NCBI RefSeq assembly: GCF_013416525.1
Contig: NZ_JACCEM010000005.1
Location: forward strand, 372,001 to 436,000
Length of the DNA stretch: 64,000 nucleotides
Direction of reading: 5' to 3'
DNA from: Parapusillimonas granuli
Lineage (GTDB): Bacteria > Pseudomonadota > Gammaproteobacteria > Burkholderiales > Burkholderiaceae_B
A program made the translations under genes and the position numbers. The notes under the pieces are model-generated. The model had not been told where the DNA came from. It did not search any database and saw only the letters and a program-made list of their open reading frames with translations. Shown piece after piece: positions 1 to 9,466 of the stretch; positions within the stretch are counted from its first letter, which is position 1, and each line of letters starts with the position of its first letter.

Positions 1-1217
1 CCCCAGATGCCCACCATGGCGAAGACCAGGATGCCCGCATACAGCTGCGGTTTCGGTATGTACAGCAACCGCACCCACAAGCCGACCAGCGGCAGGTTCA
101 GCACCAGCAGCATGAGGTTGCCGATGTACAGGGAAGCGATCAGCCCCCATACCAGTTCCGGGTTGCTGGTGAACAGGAAGGGCCCGGGCTGCAGGCCGTA
201 GTTCTGGAAGGCGGCCAGCAGTATCGCCGCCGTGGCGGAGGTGGGCAGGCCCAGGGTCAGCAGGGGCACCAGGATGCCGGCCGCGGCCGCATTGTTGGCG
301 GCTTCCGGGCCGGCCACCCCTTCGATGGCCCCTTGGCCGAATTCGTCCCGGTACGGCGACAGCTTCTTTTCCAGGGAATAGGACAGCATGGTGGGAATTT
401 CGGAGCCGCCGCCGGGAACGGCGCCCATGGGGAAGCCGATGATCGTGCCGCGCAGCCACGGCTTCCAGGACCGTGCCCATTCCTGGCGCGTCATGTAGAT
501 TTTGCCGCGGATGGGAATGATCTCGTCCTTGCTGTAGGTATACCGGCTGGCGACGAACAGGATCTCGCCCACGGCGAACACCGAAACCAGCACCACGGTC
601 AGTTCCACGCCGTCCAGCAGGTCGGGCAGGCCGAAAGTCATGCGGGGCTGGCCGGTCATGCCGTCGATGCCGATCACGCCCAGCGCCAGGCCCAGGAACA
701 GCGAAATGAAGCCGCGCACGCGCGACGCCCCCATGACCACCGCCACCGACGTGAAGGCGAGCACCGTCAGCGCGAAGTAGTCGGCGGGCTTCAGGATGAA
801 CGCCAGTTCGGCGACCACCGGCGCGGCGAAGGTCAATAGCAGCGTGGCGATGGTGCCGGCCACGAAGGAGCCGATGGCGGCCGTCGCCAGCGCGGCGGCG
901 CCGCGGCCGGCGCGGGCCATTTTGTTGCCTTCCAGCGCCGTCATCATCGAGCCGGCCTCGCCGGGCGTGTTGATCAGGATGGACGTGGTGGAGCCGCCGT
1001 ACATGGCGCCATAGAGCACGCCGGCAAACATGATGAAAGCCGATACCGGGCCGACGGTAACGGTGACCGGCAGCAGCAGCGCGATGGTCAGCGCGGGGCC
1101 GATGCCCGGCAGGATGCCGATGGCGGTGCCCAGCATGGAGCCGACGAAGGCCCACAGCAGGTTCATGGGCGACAGCGCCACGTCGAAGCCGTGCAACAGG
1201 AGCGCCAAGGTATCCAT
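1..1217 (-). CDS. tctA: TctA-family large permease subunit, C-terminus beyond window
   Basis: Large integral-membrane subunit of a tripartite tricarboxylate transporter (TTT), which moves carboxylates across the inner membrane with the ion gradient after capture by a periplasmic receptor. About 405 residues are present of the roughly 500 usual for the family; the C-terminal end lies beyond base 1. The protein starts [11 protein letters not shown] and shows the family's glycine/proline-rich segments ([10 protein letters not shown] near the start, the [12 protein letters not shown] stretch in the second half) between many hydrophobic helices. Its ATG (1215-1217) overlaps the TAA stop of the TctB gene by one base, so translation is probably coupled. 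It is the last gene of a minus-strand tctC-tctB-tctA operon. The substrate cannot be read from sequence. Confidence 0.93.
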   Translation of the reverse strand, partial: MDTLALLLHGFDVALSPMNLLWAFVGSMLGTAIGILPGIGPALTIALLLPVTVTVGPVSAFIMFAGVLYGAMYGGSTTSILINTPGEAGSMMTALEGNKMARAGRGAAALATAAIGSFVAGTIATLLLTFAAPVVAELAFILKPADYFALTVLAFTSVAVVMGASRVRGFISLFLGLALGVIGIDGMTGQPRMTFGLPDLLDGVELTVVLVSVFAVGEILFVASRYTYSKDEIIPIRGKIYMTRQEWARSWKPWLRGTIIGFPMGAVPGGGSEIPTMLSYSLEKKLSPYRDEFGQGAIEGVAGPEAANNAAAAGILVPLLTLGLPTSATAAILLAAFQNYGLQPGPFLFTSNPELVWGLIASLYIGNLMLLVLNLPLVGLWVRLLYIPKPQLYAGILVFAMVGIW

Positions 1218-1699
1218 TACAGCCCCGCCAATGGGAGGAAGCCGCCCAGCTGCAGCCCGAGCCAGCTGAACAGCAGCCAGCTGACGGCGCCCAGGATCAG
1301 GCCGGTCAGCAGGTCGGGCAGCACCCGCCGCGACCCGAACGAGCGCGCCACCAGCATGAAGGACAGCATGGCGGTGATGGGCAGGCCGAGCGGTTCGATG
1401 GTCAGTGTGGGCAGGACGACCGCCAGCAGGGCGGTAAAGAACGCGCGCCGGTCCATGGGCTGGTCGGCCGCCGCGTTCTCGGCGTCCAGCGGTTCGAAAG
1501 TTTCACCCCGTGCGATCTGCACGAGCAGCAGCACGCCCAGCACCATGAGCCCGACGCCGACCCCCGCGACGAACATGCCCGGGCCGATGGCGGCATACTG
1601 GGCGGTGGCGGCCAGCTGAGTCGAGGCGTGAAAACAGACCCCGCCCAGAAAGAGAACCGCCAGCCCCAGCCACCAGGGGCGCTTGCGCAAGGATGCCAT
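1217..1699 (-). CDS. tctB: TctB-family small permease subunit
   Basis: Small membrane subunit of the TTT transporter that partners TctA in the inner membrane. The 160-residue product has four to five hydrophobic stretches (about residues 10-27, 35-60, 88-115, 130-158) and a short charged cytoplasmic linker ([13 protein letters not shown]) in the middle, which is the normal TctB plan and length. It lies 31 bases downstream of the receptor gene and its stop overlaps the tctA start, so the three genes form one operon. Sequence conservation in TctB is low, so the call rests on topology, size and position between the receptor and TctA. Confidence 0.88.
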   Translation of the reverse strand: MASLRKRPWWLGLAVLFLGGVCFHASTQLAATAQYAAIGPGMFVAGVGVGLMVLGVLLLVQIARGETFEPLDAENAAADQPMDRRAFFTALLAVVLPTLTIEPLGLPITAMLSFMLVARSFGSRRVLPDLLTGLILGAVSWLLFSWLGLQLGGFLPLAGL

Positions 1700-1730
1700 G
1701 ATCTAGGGCCTGTTAACGCTCGACCGGTGT

Positions 1731-2684
1731 TTACTTCGCCAGGCCGGCGTCTTTCAGGATCTGGTTGATGCGGCCGCTTTCGCTTTGAATGAACTGGCCG
1801 AAGGCGTCGCCGGGCAGGAAGTAGGGATCCCAGCCCTGCTTGGCCAGCACGGCTTTCCAGGCGTCGCTGTCGTTCAGGCGGGCGAAGCGGTCGACCCATT
1901 CCTTGTGGTTGGCTTCGGGCATGTCGATGGAGCCCAGGATGCCGCGCCAGTTGGCGATTTCGACGTCGTAGCCGGCTTCCTTGAAGGTCGGGACGTCGAG
2001 GTTCGGCATGCGGTCGGCCTTGGTGATGCCCAGGATCCGGATGCGCCCGCTTTCGGCGAATTGCTGGAATTCGGAAATGCCCGAAATGCCGGCCTTCAGC
2101 GTGCCGTTCACGATGCCGGTGACGGTGTCGGCGCCGCCGGCCTGCGGGATGTAGTTGAGCTTCGGGACCGGAACGCCGGCGCTTTGCGCCAGCAGGGCCA
2201 GGGCGATGTGGTCGACGCCGCCGGCCGAACCGCCGCCCACCGGCGTACCGCCCGGGTTGCCCTTGAGGGCTGCGACGAAATCGCCCAGCGTCTTGTAGGG
2301 GGCATCGGCCTTGACGGCGAGCACCAGGTATTCCGCCGTGAGGCGGGCCACCGGCTTGAACTTGCTGAGGTCGATGGGTGATTTATTCAGGGTGATGGCG
2401 CCGACCGTGATGGCGCCGAATACGGCCAGGGCGTCCGGCTTGCCTTTCTGGGCGCGCTGGAATTCGGCGAGGCCGATGGTGCCGCCCGCGCCGCCCTTGT
2501 TGGTGAAGTTGACCGTGCCCGTATAGATGCCCGCCTGCTGCATGGCCTGGAAGGCCTGGCGACCCGTGGAGTCCCAGCCGCCGCCGGGATTTGCGGGCAG
2601 CATGACGCTGACCTGAGCTTGGGCGGCGCCGGCGCACAGCAAGGCCGTCGTGGCCAATGCGGCCAGGAATGAGGGGAAGCGCAT
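1731..2684 (-). CDS. tctC: Bug/TctC-type periplasmic tricarboxylate receptor
   Basis: Periplasmic solute-binding protein that delivers a carboxylate to the TctAB permease. The start chosen at 2684 gives a clean signal peptide (MRFPSFLAALATTALL, cleavage after AQA) and has an AGGAGA site just upstream; a longer start at 2723 would bury the signal peptide. The mature protein opens with PANPGGGWDSTGR, the TctC-type binding-loop sequence, and carries the GGSAGGVDH and NYIPQAGGAD motifs of the family. Length is 317 residues, normal for Bug receptors. First gene of the tctCBA operon. Ligand unknown; a citrate or tricarballylate-like acid is possible from family knowledge only. Confidence 0.93.
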   Translation of the reverse strand: MRFPSFLAALATTALLCAGAAQAQVSVMLPANPGGGWDSTGRQAFQAMQQAGIYTGTVNFTNKGGAGGTIGLAEFQRAQKGKPDALAVFGAITVGAITLNKSPIDLSKFKPVARLTAEYLVLAVKADAPYKTLGDFVAALKGNPGGTPVGGGSAGGVDHIALALLAQSAGVPVPKLNYIPQAGGADTVTGIVNGTLKAGISGISEFQQFAESGRIRILGITKADRMPNLDVPTFKEAGYDVEIANWRGILGSIDMPEANHKEWVDRFARLNDSDAWKAVLAKQGWDPYFLPGDAFGQFIQSESGRINQILKDAGLAK

Positions 2685-2851
2685 GGGGGTCTCCTGAAGT
2701 CGTACCGTTCTTGTCATTTGCAAGATGCAAGCCGTAGGTTACGAGGGCGGCCAGCGGGTGTCAAGGCCGCCGCCGCGCCGCATGCGCCCGGCGCGCCCAG
2801 GAAATACGCGCTTCTCGGGGCCGGTGCCGCCTGCCTCGGCGTTAACAGTCC

Positions 2852-3937
2852 TCAGGCCGGCCGGCGCGAACCGCTATACCTGAGCCAGACGTCGTGCGCG
2901 AGGCCCGCGAAGGCGACGAGCCAGGCCGCCATCGCCGCATAAAGAAAGACGGGCGGCACGAAATACAGGAAATCCAGTTCCAGCACATGGCTCAGGCTAT
3001 AGGTGGCGGCTGCGTACATGCCGAAGGGAAAGACCACGCCCCAGTACAGCGGGTCGTACTGAATGGGAAAGCGCATATAGGCATGGCGCCACAAGCCGAG
3101 CACCAGCAGCAGCGGAATCCACCAGGTGCCCGCCGCCCAGAAGAACAGCGTCAGCCCTTTCAGGAAGGGAAGGATGGAGTGCAGGAAGGGCCGTGCCTGC
3201 GCATTGGCGATGAGTTGCGCGCCCGCCAGCGTGGAGATGGCCATGGCGCCCATATTGATCCAGTACGACGGCGAGAGATCGGCCGGCGAGAAGCGCAGGA
3301 ACAGATAGCGGAAGAAAATCAGCGCCATGATCAAGACATACAGCATGCCGCCCCACAGCCACAGGAACAAGGCCAGGGAGTTCAGCGCCAGGGTGCCGAT
3401 GGGGCCGCCATGCCCGGCCAGCATGCCGCCCAGCACCGACAGCGACTGGGTGGCCACGACCGCCAGCAGCCAGCTGCCGTTCAGGCCCCGGCCCAGGTCC
3501 GGCTTGTTCTGGCGGATGGTCAGCGCGGCGAAGATCGCGTAGGTCAGCCCCACCCAAAGCGCCGCGGCCCATAGCCACAAGAGCCAGCCGACGCGGTAGT
3601 TGCCGTAAAGCGCCACGAATTGGCTGCCCAGTATGCCGGCTCCCGCCACCGCCGTGAAGAACCCGGGCCCGCGCAGGTGGTCGGCCATGTCGCCGAAGAA
3701 CCTTCTTGGATAGCGGACGATGCGCAGTATGGTCAGGATCCACAGCCCAAGGAAGAAGACCAGGTTCAAGTCGAAAAGACCTTGCGCAATGCCGGGCAGC
3801 GCCAGCATGTGGGCGGCCAGCGACACGATGCCGGTCGCCATCACCAGGCCGAAGCAGGCGGGGGACATGGATTCCAGGTCCCAGCCTTTGGTGCCGCGGG
3901 CGGGCTTCATGGATTGGTCGATAGAGCTGATGATCAT
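2852..3937 (-). CDS. TDT/SLAC1-family (TehA-like) membrane transporter
   Basis: Integral membrane protein of the tellurite-resistance/dicarboxylate transporter (TDT) family, ten predicted helices in 361 residues. Members move C4-dicarboxylates, sulfite or anions, and some homologues confer tellurite resistance. The N-terminal helix has the family sequence SPACFGLVMATGIVSLAA, and the segment near the C-terminus (DPLYWGVVFPFGMYAAATY) matches the conserved W-x3-FP-x-G-x-Y pattern. It lies 37 bases after the chromate transporter gene on the same strand and may be co-transcribed with it. The first ATG (3937) has no obvious Shine-Dalgarno; an internal ATG at 3910 is an alternative start. Substrate not determinable. 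Confidence 0.85.
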   Translation of the reverse strand: MIISSIDQSMKPARGTKGWDLESMSPACFGLVMATGIVSLAAHMLALPGIAQGLFDLNLVFFLGLWILTILRIVRYPRRFFGDMADHLRGPGFFTAVAGAGILGSQFVALYGNYRVGWLLWLWAAALWVGLTYAIFAALTIRQNKPDLGRGLNGSWLLAVVATQSLSVLGGMLAGHGGPIGTLALNSLALFLWLWGGMLYVLIMALIFFRYLFLRFSPADLSPSYWINMGAMAISTLAGAQLIANAQARPFLHSILPFLKGLTLFFWAAGTWWIPLLLVLGLWRHAYMRFPIQYDPLYWGVVFPFGMYAAATYSLSHVLELDFLYFVPPVFLYAAMAAWLVAFAGLAHDVWLRYSGSRRPA

Positions 3938-3974
3938 GGTGTTCTGGTTCTACAAAGCATACCGTGCGGCACGG

Positions 3975-5171
3975 TCAGGCCGCCATGAGCCATCCGGCCA
4001 TGCCGGCCAGCGCCACGACGGCGACCGGGGAGACCCGGCCGAAAACCAGCAGCCCGAACGCCGCGAGCGCCAGAGCGAAATCCGCCTTGCCGTGAATGGC
4101 TCCGGTCCATAACGGATCATACAGCGCCGACAGCAGAATGCCGACCACGCCGGCGTTGATGCCGGCCATGGCGGCCCGGACGCCGGGGCGCAGGCGCAAG
4201 CGGTTCCAGAACGGCAGGGCGGCGGCAAGCACCAGGAAGGCGGGCAGGAAGATGAGCGCCAGCCACGCCAGGCCGCCGCGCCATCCGTTCAGCGTGCCCT
4301 CGGCGATGGCGCCCAGGTAGGCCGCGAAGGTGAACAAAGGCCCGGGCACCGCCTGCGCCGCGCCATAACCAGCCAGGAAGTCGGCGCTGCTTACCGCGCC
4401 GCCGGGAACGACCGTGGCCTGCAGCAGGGGCAGCACCACATGGCCGCCGCCAAAGACGAGGGCGCCCGCACGGTAGACGCCGTCCAGCAGCGTCGCCGTC
4501 GGCGAACCGCTGACGGCGGCCCACAGCGGCAGCCCGGCCAGCGGCAGGGCAAAGAGAAGCAGCGCCACGATGCCGGCCCTGCGCGAGACGGGATAGGTTT
4601 GGTGGACCTGGGCGCCCGCCGGCTGCGGCGGCTTGAGCACCCAGCGCCCCGCCAGGCCGGCGCCGACGATGGCGGCGACCTGGCCGGCGGCTGTGGGCGC
4701 GGCCAATGTCAGCAGCGCCGCCAGGATGGCCATGGCGGCGCGCGGGCGATCGGGGCAGAGCGACCTGGCCATGCCCCATACCGCTTGGGCCACGACCGCA
4801 ACGGCCACTATCTTCAACCCATGCACCCAGCCGGATCGGGCCAGGTCCTGATACTGCCCGATGCCATAGGCGAACAGGATGAGCGCCAGCGCCGAAGGCA
4901 GGGTGAAGCCCGCCCAGGCGGCGAGCAATCCCGGCCACCCCGCGCGCCCCAACCCCAGGGCCATGCCGACCTGGCTGCTGGACGGCCCGGGCAGGAACTG
5001 GCAAAGCGCCACCAGGTCGGAATAATCGCGGTCATTCAGCCAGCGCCGGCGCTCCACGAACTCGGCGCGGAAATAGCCCAGGTGCGCGATGGGGCCGCCG
5101 AACGAGGTCATGCCCAGGCGCAAAAAGATCAGGAAAACGCCCCAGGGGCCGTCACGGCGGTCGTCGGTCAT
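3975..5171 (-). CDS. chrA: Chromate transporter ChrA, two-domain form
   Basis: Inner-membrane CHR-superfamily exporter for chromate, driven by the proton gradient. The 398-residue protein is the long form made of two homologous halves: the N-terminal repeat has [19 protein letters not shown] and the [17 protein letters not shown] motif, and the C-terminal half repeats them as [16 protein letters not shown] and [15 protein letters not shown]. The start at 5171 ([13 protein letters not shown]) begins just before the first conserved block; an upstream in-frame start at 5288 would run through the divergent copper promoter and is unlikely. It is divergent from copA with a 115-base gap. Family function is well known; resistance in this strain is inferred. 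Confidence 0.92.
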   Translation of the reverse strand: MTDDRRDGPWGVFLIFLRLGMTSFGGPIAHLGYFRAEFVERRRWLNDRDYSDLVALCQFLPGPSSSQVGMALGLGRAGWPGLLAAWAGFTLPSALALILFAYGIGQYQDLARSGWVHGLKIVAVAVVAQAVWGMARSLCPDRPRAAMAILAALLTLAAPTAAGQVAAIVGAGLAGRWVLKPPQPAGAQVHQTYPVSRRAGIVALLLFALPLAGLPLWAAVSGSPTATLLDGVYRAGALVFGGGHVVLPLLQATVVPGGAVSSADFLAGYGAAQAVPGPLFTFAAYLGAIAEGTLNGWRGGLAWLALIFLPAFLVLAAALPFWNRLRLRPGVRAAMAGINAGVVGILLSALYDPLWTGAIHGKADFALALAAFGLLVFGRVSPVAVVALAGMAGWLMAA

Positions 5172-5221
5172 GGATGGCTGCGGGTCGGAAGATGATGTCG
5201 ACGAAAGAATACCGGATTCGC

Positions 5222-5252
5222 TTGACTTTCCAATGATGGTAAGGATTAATTT
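5222..5252 (+). promoter_or_regulatory. CueR-type MerR-family promoter of copA
   Basis: A -35 box TTGACT (5222-5227) and a -10-like TAATTT (5247-5252) are separated by a 19-base spacer, the overlong spacing that MerR-family activators need. The spacer holds the imperfect dyad CTTTCC-N6-GGTAAGG, very close to the CueR operator of copper ATPase genes. It lies 35 bases upstream of copA. No cueR gene is in the window, so the regulator would act in trans. Confidence 0.8.
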
Positions 5253-5286
5253 TCTTCCATCGACGATGAATTTTTCAAGGACCATC

Positions 5287-7788
5287 ATGACTCAGCCCGC
5301 CAAAGCCGGCTCCAGCGCGGCAGCCGTCATCAGCCTGCCCATCGAAGGCATGACCTGCGCCTCCTGCGTCGGGCGGGTCGAGGCCGCGCTTTCCAAAGTG
5401 CCCGGGGTCGGCAGCGTATCGGTCAACCTCGCCACCGAACGCGCCGACATCCGGCCGGCCGGGCCGGTCGACCGCATGGCGCTGGTGCGGGCGATCGAAA
5501 AGGCGGGCTACGACGTGCCCGCCGGCGCCGTCGAACTGAAGGTGGAAGGCATGACCTGCGCTTCCTGCGTGGGGCGCGTCGAACGCGCGCTCAAGGCGGT
5601 GCCCGGCGTCTCGGATGCCGTGGTCAACCTGGCGACGGAGCGCGCGACCGTGCGCGGGCGGGCCTCGGCCGACCAGCTCATCGCCGCGGTCCGGAATGCC
5701 GGCTACGAGGCGCGGGCGCACGAGGCCGTTGCGCCGGGCGGCGAAGACGACGCCCTGGCGAAGAAAGAGGCGGAGCGCGTGGAGCTGAAGCGCGACCTGC
5801 TCATCGCCGCCGTGCTGACGCTGCCGGTGTTCATCCTGGAAATGGGGTCGCACCTGGTGCCTGGCATGCACGCGCTGGTGGAACGCACGATAGGCATGCA
5901 ATGGAGCTGGATGCTGCAGTTCGCCTTGACGACGCTGGTGCTGGCCTTGCCCGGCCGGCGCTTCTATGCCAAGGGCTTTCCCGCCCTGCTGCGCCTGGCG
6001 CCCGACATGAACTCGCTGGTGGCGGTCGGCACCTCGGCCGCTTACGCCTATTCGGTGGTCGCCACCTTCGCGCCCGGCCTGCTGCCCGCCGGCACGGTCA
6101 ACGTCTATTATGAAGCCGCCGCGGTGATCGTGGCGCTGATCCTGCTGGGCCGCTACCTGGAAGCGCGCGCCAAGGGCCGGACGTCCGAGGCCATCAAGCG
6201 GCTGGTCGGCCTGCAGGCCAGGGTCGCCCGGGTGTCGCGCGGCGGCCGGGTCGTCGAGATCCCCATCGGCGACGTCGTCGCGGGGGACATCGTGGACGTG
6301 CGCCCGGGCGAGCGGGTGCCGGTCGACGGCCAGGTCATCGACGGCCAAAGCTATGTCGATGAATCCATGATCACAGGCGAGCCCATACCGGTCCAGAAGG
6401 TCGCCGGCAGCGAGGTGGTGGGCGGCACCGTCAACCAGACGGGCGCCTTCACCTTGCGCGCCACCGCCGTGGGCGGGCAGACCGTGCTGGCGCAGATCAT
6501 CCGCTTGGTCGAGCAGGCGCAAAGCTCCAAATTGCCCATCCAGGCGGTGGTGGACAAGGTGACGATGTGGTTCGTGCCCGCGGTGATGGCGGCGGCCACG
6601 CTGACTTTCCTCATCTGGCTGGCCTTCGGCCCCGCCCCCGCGCTGACCTTCGCCTTGGTGAACGCGGTCGCCGTGCTCATCATCGCCTGCCCCTGCGCCA
6701 TGGGCCTGGCGACGCCGACCTCCATCATGGTCGGCACCGGGCGCGGCGCGGAATTGGGCGTGCTGTTCCGCAAGGGCGAAGCCTTGCAGATGCTGAAAGA
6801 CGCCCGGGTGGTGGCGGTGGACAAGACCGGGACGCTGACCGAAGGGCGGCCGGTGCTCACCGACCTGGAAGTGGCGGACGGCTTCGACCGCGCGCGGGTG
6901 CTGGCACTCATCGCGGCGGTGGAATCCCGTTCCGAACATCCCATTGCGCGCGCCATCGTCCAGGCCGCCGAGCAGGAAGGGCTCGCCGTGCCCGCGCTCG
7001 ATGATTTCGAGTCGGTGACCGGCATGGGCGTGCGCGCCGGCGTGGACGGCGTGCGCGTGCAAGTGGGCGCGGACCGCTACATGCACCAACTCGGGCTCGA
7101 CACCGGCATCTTCGCGGCGACCGCCCAGCGGCTGGGCGGCGAAGGCAAATCCCCCCTGTATGCGGCCATCGACGGGTGCCTGGCCGCCATCGTGGCGGTG
7201 GCCGACCCCATCAAGGCAAGCACGCCCGACGCCATCGCGGCGCTGCACCGGCTGGGCTTGAAAGTCGCGATGATCACCGGCGACAACAAAGTGACCGCCA
7301 AGGCGATCGCGAACCGGCTGGGCATCGATGAAGTGGTGGCCGAAGTCCTGCCCGCGGGCAAGGTCGACGCGCTGCGCCGCCTGAAGGCCGAGCACGGCCG
7401 CGTCGCCTTCGTCGGCGACGGCATCAACGACGCGCCCGCGCTGGCCGAAGCCGACGTGGGGCTGGCCATCGGCACCGGCACCGACGTCGCCATGGAAGCG
7501 GCCGACGTGGTGCTGATGTCCGGCAATCTTCAAGGCGTGCCCAACGCCATCGCCCTGTCGCAGGCGACCATCGGCAATATCCGGCAGAATCTGTTCTGGG
7601 CCTTCGCCTACAACACGGCCCTGATTCCGCTGGCGGCGGGGGCGCTGTACCCCGCCTACGGCGTGCTGCTCTCGCCCATTTTCGCGGCCGGCGCCATGGC
7701 GCTGTCCAGCGTGTTCGTGCTGGCCAACGCGCTGCGCCTGCGCCGCTTCCAGCCGCCCATGGCCGGCACGCCGGGCGCCGCCGCATGA
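5287..7788 (+). CDS. copA: Cu(+)-translocating P1B-type ATPase CopA
   Basis: Copper(I)-exporting P-type ATPase of the inner membrane, 833 residues. Two N-terminal heavy-metal-binding domains carry GMTCASC motifs (Cys24/Cys27 and Cys91/Cys94). The transport site CPC is at 468-470 in a membrane helix, the phosphorylated aspartate is Asp512 in DKTGTLTEG, the SEHP motif follows near 540-545, and the hinge GDGINDAP lies at 710-717. The ATG at 5287 is chosen because an AAGGA site sits six bases upstream and the CueR-type promoter lies just before it; an open frame reaching back to 5089 crosses the promoter and is not used. All catalytic motifs are intact. Expression should rise with copper. Confidence 0.97.
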   Translation: MTQPAKAGSSAAAVISLPIEGMTCASCVGRVEAALSKVPGVGSVSVNLATERADIRPAGPVDRMALVRAIEKAGYDVPAGAVELKVEGMTCASCVGRVERALKAVPGVSDAVVNLATERATVRGRASADQLIAAVRNAGYEARAHEAVAPGGEDDALAKKEAERVELKRDLLIAAVLTLPVFILEMGSHLVPGMHALVERTIGMQWSWMLQFALTTLVLALPGRRFYAKGFPALLRLAPDMNSLVAVGTSAAYAYSVVATFAPGLLPAGTVNVYYEAAAVIVALILLGRYLEARAKGRTSEAIKRLVGLQARVARVSRGGRVVEIPIGDVVAGDIVDVRPGERVPVDGQVIDGQSYVDESMITGEPIPVQKVAGSEVVGGTVNQTGAFTLRATAVGGQTVLAQIIRLVEQAQSSKLPIQAVVDKVTMWFVPAVMAAATLTFLIWLAFGPAPALTFALVNAVAVLIIACPCAMGLATPTSIMVGTGRGAELGVLFRKGEALQMLKDARVVAVDKTGTLTEGRPVLTDLEVADGFDRARVLALIAAVESRSEHPIARAIVQAAEQEGLAVPALDDFESVTGMGVRAGVDGVRVQVGADRYMHQLGLDTGIFAATAQRLGGEGKSPLYAAIDGCLAAIVAVADPIKASTPDAIAALHRLGLKVAMITGDNKVTAKAIANRLGIDEVVAEVLPAGKVDALRRLKAEHGRVAFVGDGINDAPALAEADVGLAIGTGTDVAMEAADVVLMSGNLQGVPNAIALSQATIGNIRQNLFWAFAYNTALIPLAAGALYPAYGVLLSPIFAAGAMALSSVFVLANALRLRRFQPPMAGTPGAAA

Positions 7789-7863
7789 AGGAAATACAGT
7801 AGTCTTTTACTTGGCCCCATCCGGGGCTGCCGCCCATCGAAGTGATCTTACTGGAGGCTTGCA

Positions 7864-9363
7864 ATGACTCAATCCAAAAACCACCCTGCTCAGGGCTCGA
7901 CCACCGGCGCCGGCGCGCCCGCGCCCAGCGACCGCAATTCCCTGACGCTGGGCTCGAACGGCCCGATACTGCTGCATGACGTGCACTTTCTGGAGCAGAT
8001 GGCGCACTTCAACCGCGAAAAAGTCCCGGAGCGCCAGCCCCACGCCAAGGGCGCGGGGGCGTTCGGCACTTTCGAAACCACCGCCGACGTCTCCGCCTAC
8101 ACCAAGGCCGCCTTGTTCCGGAAGGGCTGTAAAACCGAAGTGCTCGCGCGTTTTTCCACCGTGGCGGGCGAGGCGGGCAGCCCCGACACCTGGCGCGACG
8201 TGCGCGGCTTCTCGCTCAAGTTCTACACCGAAGAAGGCAATTACGATCTGGTCGGCAACAACACGCCCATATTCTTCCTGCGCGACCCGATGAAGTTTCC
8301 GCACTTCATCCGCAGCCAGAAGCGCCTGCCCGATTCGGGCCTGCGCGACAACCACATGCAGTGGGACTTCTGGACCAGCAATCCGGAGTCCGCCCACCAG
8401 GTCGCCTACCTGATGGGCGACCGCGGCCTGCCGCGCACCTGGCGCCACATGAACGGCTACGGCTCGCACACCTACATGTGGGTCAACGCCGCCGGCGAAC
8501 GCTACTGGGTCAAGTACCATTTCCATACCAGGCAGGGCATGCAGCATTTCACCAATGCGCAAGCCAAGGAAATGGCCGGCCTGGACGCCGACTACCACCG
8601 GCGCGATCTCTTCGAGGCCATCGCAGCAGGCGACCACCCCAGCTGGACGTTGTCCGTGCAGGTGATGCCCTACGAAGACGCCAAGTCGTATCGCTTCAAC
8701 CCCTTCGACCTCACCAAGACCTGGTCGCACAAGGACTACCCGCTGATCGAAGTCGGCACCATGACGCTCGACCGCAATCCGGAAAACTTCTTCGCGCAGA
8801 TCGAGCAGGCGGCGTTCTCGCCCGGCAATACCGTGCCCGGCATCGGGCTCTCGCCCGACAAGATGCTGCTGGGCCGCGCCTTTGCCTACAACGATGCGCA
8901 ACGCAACCGCATCGGCACCAACTTCCATCAGCTGCCGGTCAATAAGCCCAAGGTGCCCGTCAACACCTATATGTTCGATGGGCAGATGGCCTACGAGCAC
9001 AGCGGCAGCCAGCCGGTCTATGCGCCCAACTCCGGCGGCCGCGGCTGGGCCGACAGCACCGGCAAGGTGGAGGACGGCTGGGAAACGGACGGCGACATGG
9101 TGCGCAGCGCCTATGCGCTGCATGCCGAAGACGATGACTTCGGCCAGGCCGGCACTCTGGTGCGCGAGGTATTCAACGACGCGCAGCGCGACCGGCTGGT
9201 GGAAACCGTCGCCGGCAGCCTGCTGGGCGGGGTGCGCAGCCCGGTGCTCGAACGCGCGTTCGAATACTGGAAAAGCATCGACGCGGACGTGGGCCGGCGC
9301 ATCGAGGAAAAAGTCCGCAGCGGCCAGGCGGCGGAACCGGCGGCGGGAATGAGCGAAGCCTAG
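7864..9363 (+). CDS. katA: Monofunctional heme catalase (small-subunit type)
   Basis: Disproportionates hydrogen peroxide to water and oxygen in the cytoplasm. At 499 residues it is a small-subunit clade catalase. The distal histidine is His60 in [10 protein letters not shown] and the proximal heme tyrosine is Tyr342 in [13 protein letters not shown]. The NADPH/heme core blocks ([28 protein letters not shown]) are intact. The start has a GGAG site eight bases upstream. The residues before the distal histidine read ERQPHAKG where many homologues have ERVVHAKG; the catalytic residues are unaffected. It follows copA by 75 bases in the same direction but has its own leader. No OxyR gene is next to it. 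The gene symbol is by type only. Confidence 0.95.
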   Translation: MTQSKNHPAQGSTTGAGAPAPSDRNSLTLGSNGPILLHDVHFLEQMAHFNREKVPERQPHAKGAGAFGTFETTADVSAYTKAALFRKGCKTEVLARFSTVAGEAGSPDTWRDVRGFSLKFYTEEGNYDLVGNNTPIFFLRDPMKFPHFIRSQKRLPDSGLRDNHMQWDFWTSNPESAHQVAYLMGDRGLPRTWRHMNGYGSHTYMWVNAAGERYWVKYHFHTRQGMQHFTNAQAKEMAGLDADYHRRDLFEAIAAGDHPSWTLSVQVMPYEDAKSYRFNPFDLTKTWSHKDYPLIEVGTMTLDRNPENFFAQIEQAAFSPGNTVPGIGLSPDKMLLGRAFAYNDAQRNRIGTNFHQLPVNKPKVPVNTYMFDGQMAYEHSGSQPVYAPNSGGRGWADSTGKVEDGWETDGDMVRSAYALHAEDDDFGQAGTLVREVFNDAQRDRLVETVAGSLLGGVRSPVLERAFEYWKSIDADVGRRIEEKVRSGQAAEPAAGMSEA

Positions 9364-9378
9364 CGTAGATGACAGGCG

Positions 9379-9411
9379 AACCTGGCAGGCGTGTCGGCGC
9401 GCCTGCCGGTT
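9379..9411. terminator. Hairpin between catalase and multicopper oxidase genes
   Basis: GGCAGGCG (9384-9391) pairs with CGCCTGCC (9400-9407) around an eight-base loop; the flanking AACC/GGTT extends the stem past a single bulged T. It lies between the convergent catalase and multicopper oxidase genes, so it could stop both transcripts. The T-run after it is short (TTCTT), so strength is uncertain. Confidence 0.6.
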
Positions 9412-9466
9412 CTTGTATGCTGTGCGCGCATTATGCTGGCGCGTCGAGTGCCGCCTTTCGCCCGCC

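Noticed and set aside
5275-7533. Long open frame on the minus strand opposite copA
   Set aside because: It has no family motif, is full of histidine, arginine and glutamine runs typical of an antisense reading of high-G+C code, and the plus strand encodes an intact CopA there.
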